Assembly: GCA_964639525.1 (NCBI GenBank)
Contig: CAZXDS010000186.1
Span: 1-6,361 of the forward strand
Reading direction: 5' to 3'
Source of the DNA: CAZXDS01 sp964639525
GTDB lineage: Bacteria > Bacteroidota > Ignavibacteria > Ignavibacteriales > Melioribacteraceae
Length of the DNA stretch: 6,361 nt
A model generated the notes under the pieces. That model made no database searches. It saw nothing but the letters and a program-made list of their open reading frames with translations, and was not told the origin of the DNA. Shown here piece by piece: positions 5,943 to 6,361 of this stretch. Both the position numbers and the translations under genes were made by a program. How positions within the stretch are numbered: position 1 is the first letter of the stretch; the number at the start of each line of letters is the position of its first letter.

Positions 5943-6064
5943 ATGACTCCACTCTAAAAAGCCCCAAACGGACTAAAGTCCGTTTGGGAAAGTTCGTTTT
6001 TAGTCTGTTTCCCGCGACTGAAGTCGTGGGCTAGTCAAAATATTACTTTTTAGAATGGACTCAT
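5943..6064. repeat. 122-bp composite inverted-repeat element with two nested palindromes (REP/MITE-like)
   Basis: The ends are 19-nt inverted repeats, 5943-5961 and 6046-6064, matching at 17 of 19 positions (ATGA.TCCA.TCTAAAAAG). Inside are two palindromes. One is perfect, 12-bp arms at 5963-5974 and 5977-5988 (CCCAAACGGACT). The other has 9-bp arms at 6011-6019 and 6022-6030 (CCCGCGACT) with one G-T pair. Both share the core GACTRAAGTC. The whole would fold as a three-way junction. It is flanked by TTA on both sides, which is too short to prove a target duplication. GC-rich palindromes in an AT-rich spacer are typical of REP-type or non-autonomous mobile elements, but no transposase is present. 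Confidence 0.65.
5956..5988 (-). terminator. Rho-independent-type terminator after the T9SS-tail gene
   Basis: On the minus strand, a perfect stem CCCAAACGGACT/AGTCCGTTTGGG (5988-5963) is followed by GC and then TTTTT (5960-5956). That is a strong GC-containing hairpin with a short T-tract. It lies about 110 nt after the stop codon at 6100-6102 and would insulate the fliL operon from the upstream gene. It is part of the larger repeat element, so termination may be a by-product of that element. Confidence 0.5.
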
Positions 6065-6099
6065 TTATAATTCATTATTTATTACAACAACATTTGTCG

Positions 6100-6361
6100 T
6101 TATTTCAAAAGAATCATCTTTTTACTCGAAGTAAAATTATTTTCCAAACCGGAACGAATCGTTAGTCTGTAAATATAAACTCCCGCTGCAAGCTGCGTTG
6201 CTCCGTTAGATGTGGAGAATGTTGTTTCGTATCTTCCGATACTCTGTTTTTGATTTACAAGCGTAACCACTTCTCTGCCGAGTATGTCATAAACTTTTAA
6301 CGTTACAAAGCAGCGATTCGGGGTCAAAATTAAGATTACAAAAAACAACACGTTAAGAGTA
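6100..6361 (-). CDS. C-terminal fragment of a T9SS-exported protein (type A sorting domain), 5' end outside the window
   Basis: The visible product ends in a Por/T9SS type A C-terminal sorting domain, the tail that sends proteins through the type IX secretion system and is cleaved on attachment at the cell surface. Numbering from the GTG at 6351, motifs are FVTLKVYDILGREVVTLVN (about 15-33), GRYETTFS (about 39-46), LAAGVYIYRL (about 54-63) and the terminal KKMILLK (77-83). The frame stays open past that GTG to the window edge, so I treat it as the 3' end of a larger gene rather than an 83-residue protein. The residues just before the domain (FFVILILTPNRC) lack the usual PNPFNP-type strand and are oddly hydrophobic, so a frameshift or decayed copy is possible. 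The cargo domain, and hence function, cannot be seen. Confidence 0.82.
   Translation of the reverse strand, partial: TLNVLFFVILILTPNRCFVTLKVYDILGREVVTLVNQKQSIGRYETTFSTSNGATQLAAGVYIYRLTIRSGLENNFTSSKKMILLK

Larger units (their letters stand above)
5655..6099. other. 445-bp intergenic region between the T9SS-tail gene and fliL
   Basis: No convincing gene lies here. From the fliL side outward it holds a short leader, the sigma-54-like promoter (5693-5708), the dyad (5718-5760), a stretch with no strong signal (5761-5896) apart from a TATAAT and a doubtful 31-codon frame on the minus strand, a small hairpin (5897-5922), and the composite inverted-repeat element (5943-6064). The last 35 bases before the neighbouring stop codon (6065-6099) show nothing. 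I see no tRNA, rRNA or recognised riboswitch. Confidence 0.75.

Noticed and set aside
5940..6067. TTA target-site duplication flanking the composite repeat
   Set aside because: Three A/T bases on each side in an AT-rich spacer are too likely by chance to prove transposition.

Overview
This window is almost entirely a flagellar export and motor-switch operon on the minus strand of a low-GC genome. In transcription order (high to low coordinates) it reads fliL, fliM, fliN, fliO, fliP, fliQ, fliR, flhB, flhA. All genes are complete except flhA, which leaves the window at base 1 after about 150 codons. Junctions are extremely tight (4-nt overlap, 1-nt TAATG overlaps, or gaps of 0, 1 and 6 nt), so this is one translationally coupled transcription unit.

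The organism is probably a flagellated member of the Ignavibacteria (Bacteroidota/Chlorobi superphylum). The right end holds the 3' part of a gene for a type IX secretion (T9SS) type A C-terminal sorting domain (VYDILGREV near its start, KKMILLK at its end), a signal of that superphylum. T9SS tails next to a full flagellar operon fit Ignavibacteria better than ordinary non-flagellated Bacteroidota. This assignment is inference.

Layout: 1-451 flhA (partial); 452-1537 flhB; 1539-2312 fliR; 2312-2581 fliQ (start moved downstream to a strong Shine-Dalgarno); 2581-3342 fliP; 3339-3683 fliO; 3683-4108 fliN; 4115-5098 fliM; 5100-5654 fliL (ATG preferred over an upstream TTG). Bases 5655-6099 are non-coding. 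They hold a sigma-54-like promoter just upstream of fliL, a 13-bp-arm dyad immediately upstream of it, a small hairpin, and a 122-bp composite inverted-repeat element with two nested palindromes. One of those palindromes also looks like the terminator of the T9SS-tail gene. Bases 6100-6361 are the T9SS-tail gene fragment.

Together the genes build the FliP/FliQ/FliR export gate (with the FliO assembly factor), the FlhB substrate-specificity switch, the FlhA export channel, the FliM/FliN part of the C-ring and the stator-associated FliL. The genes themselves are canonical. The less ordinary signals are regulatory or structural: the sigma-54-like promoter plus dyad, a 12-bp RNA hairpin at the end of fliQ abutting the fliR start codon, and the composite REP/MITE-like element. 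I see no evidence of a new enzymatic or defence system here.
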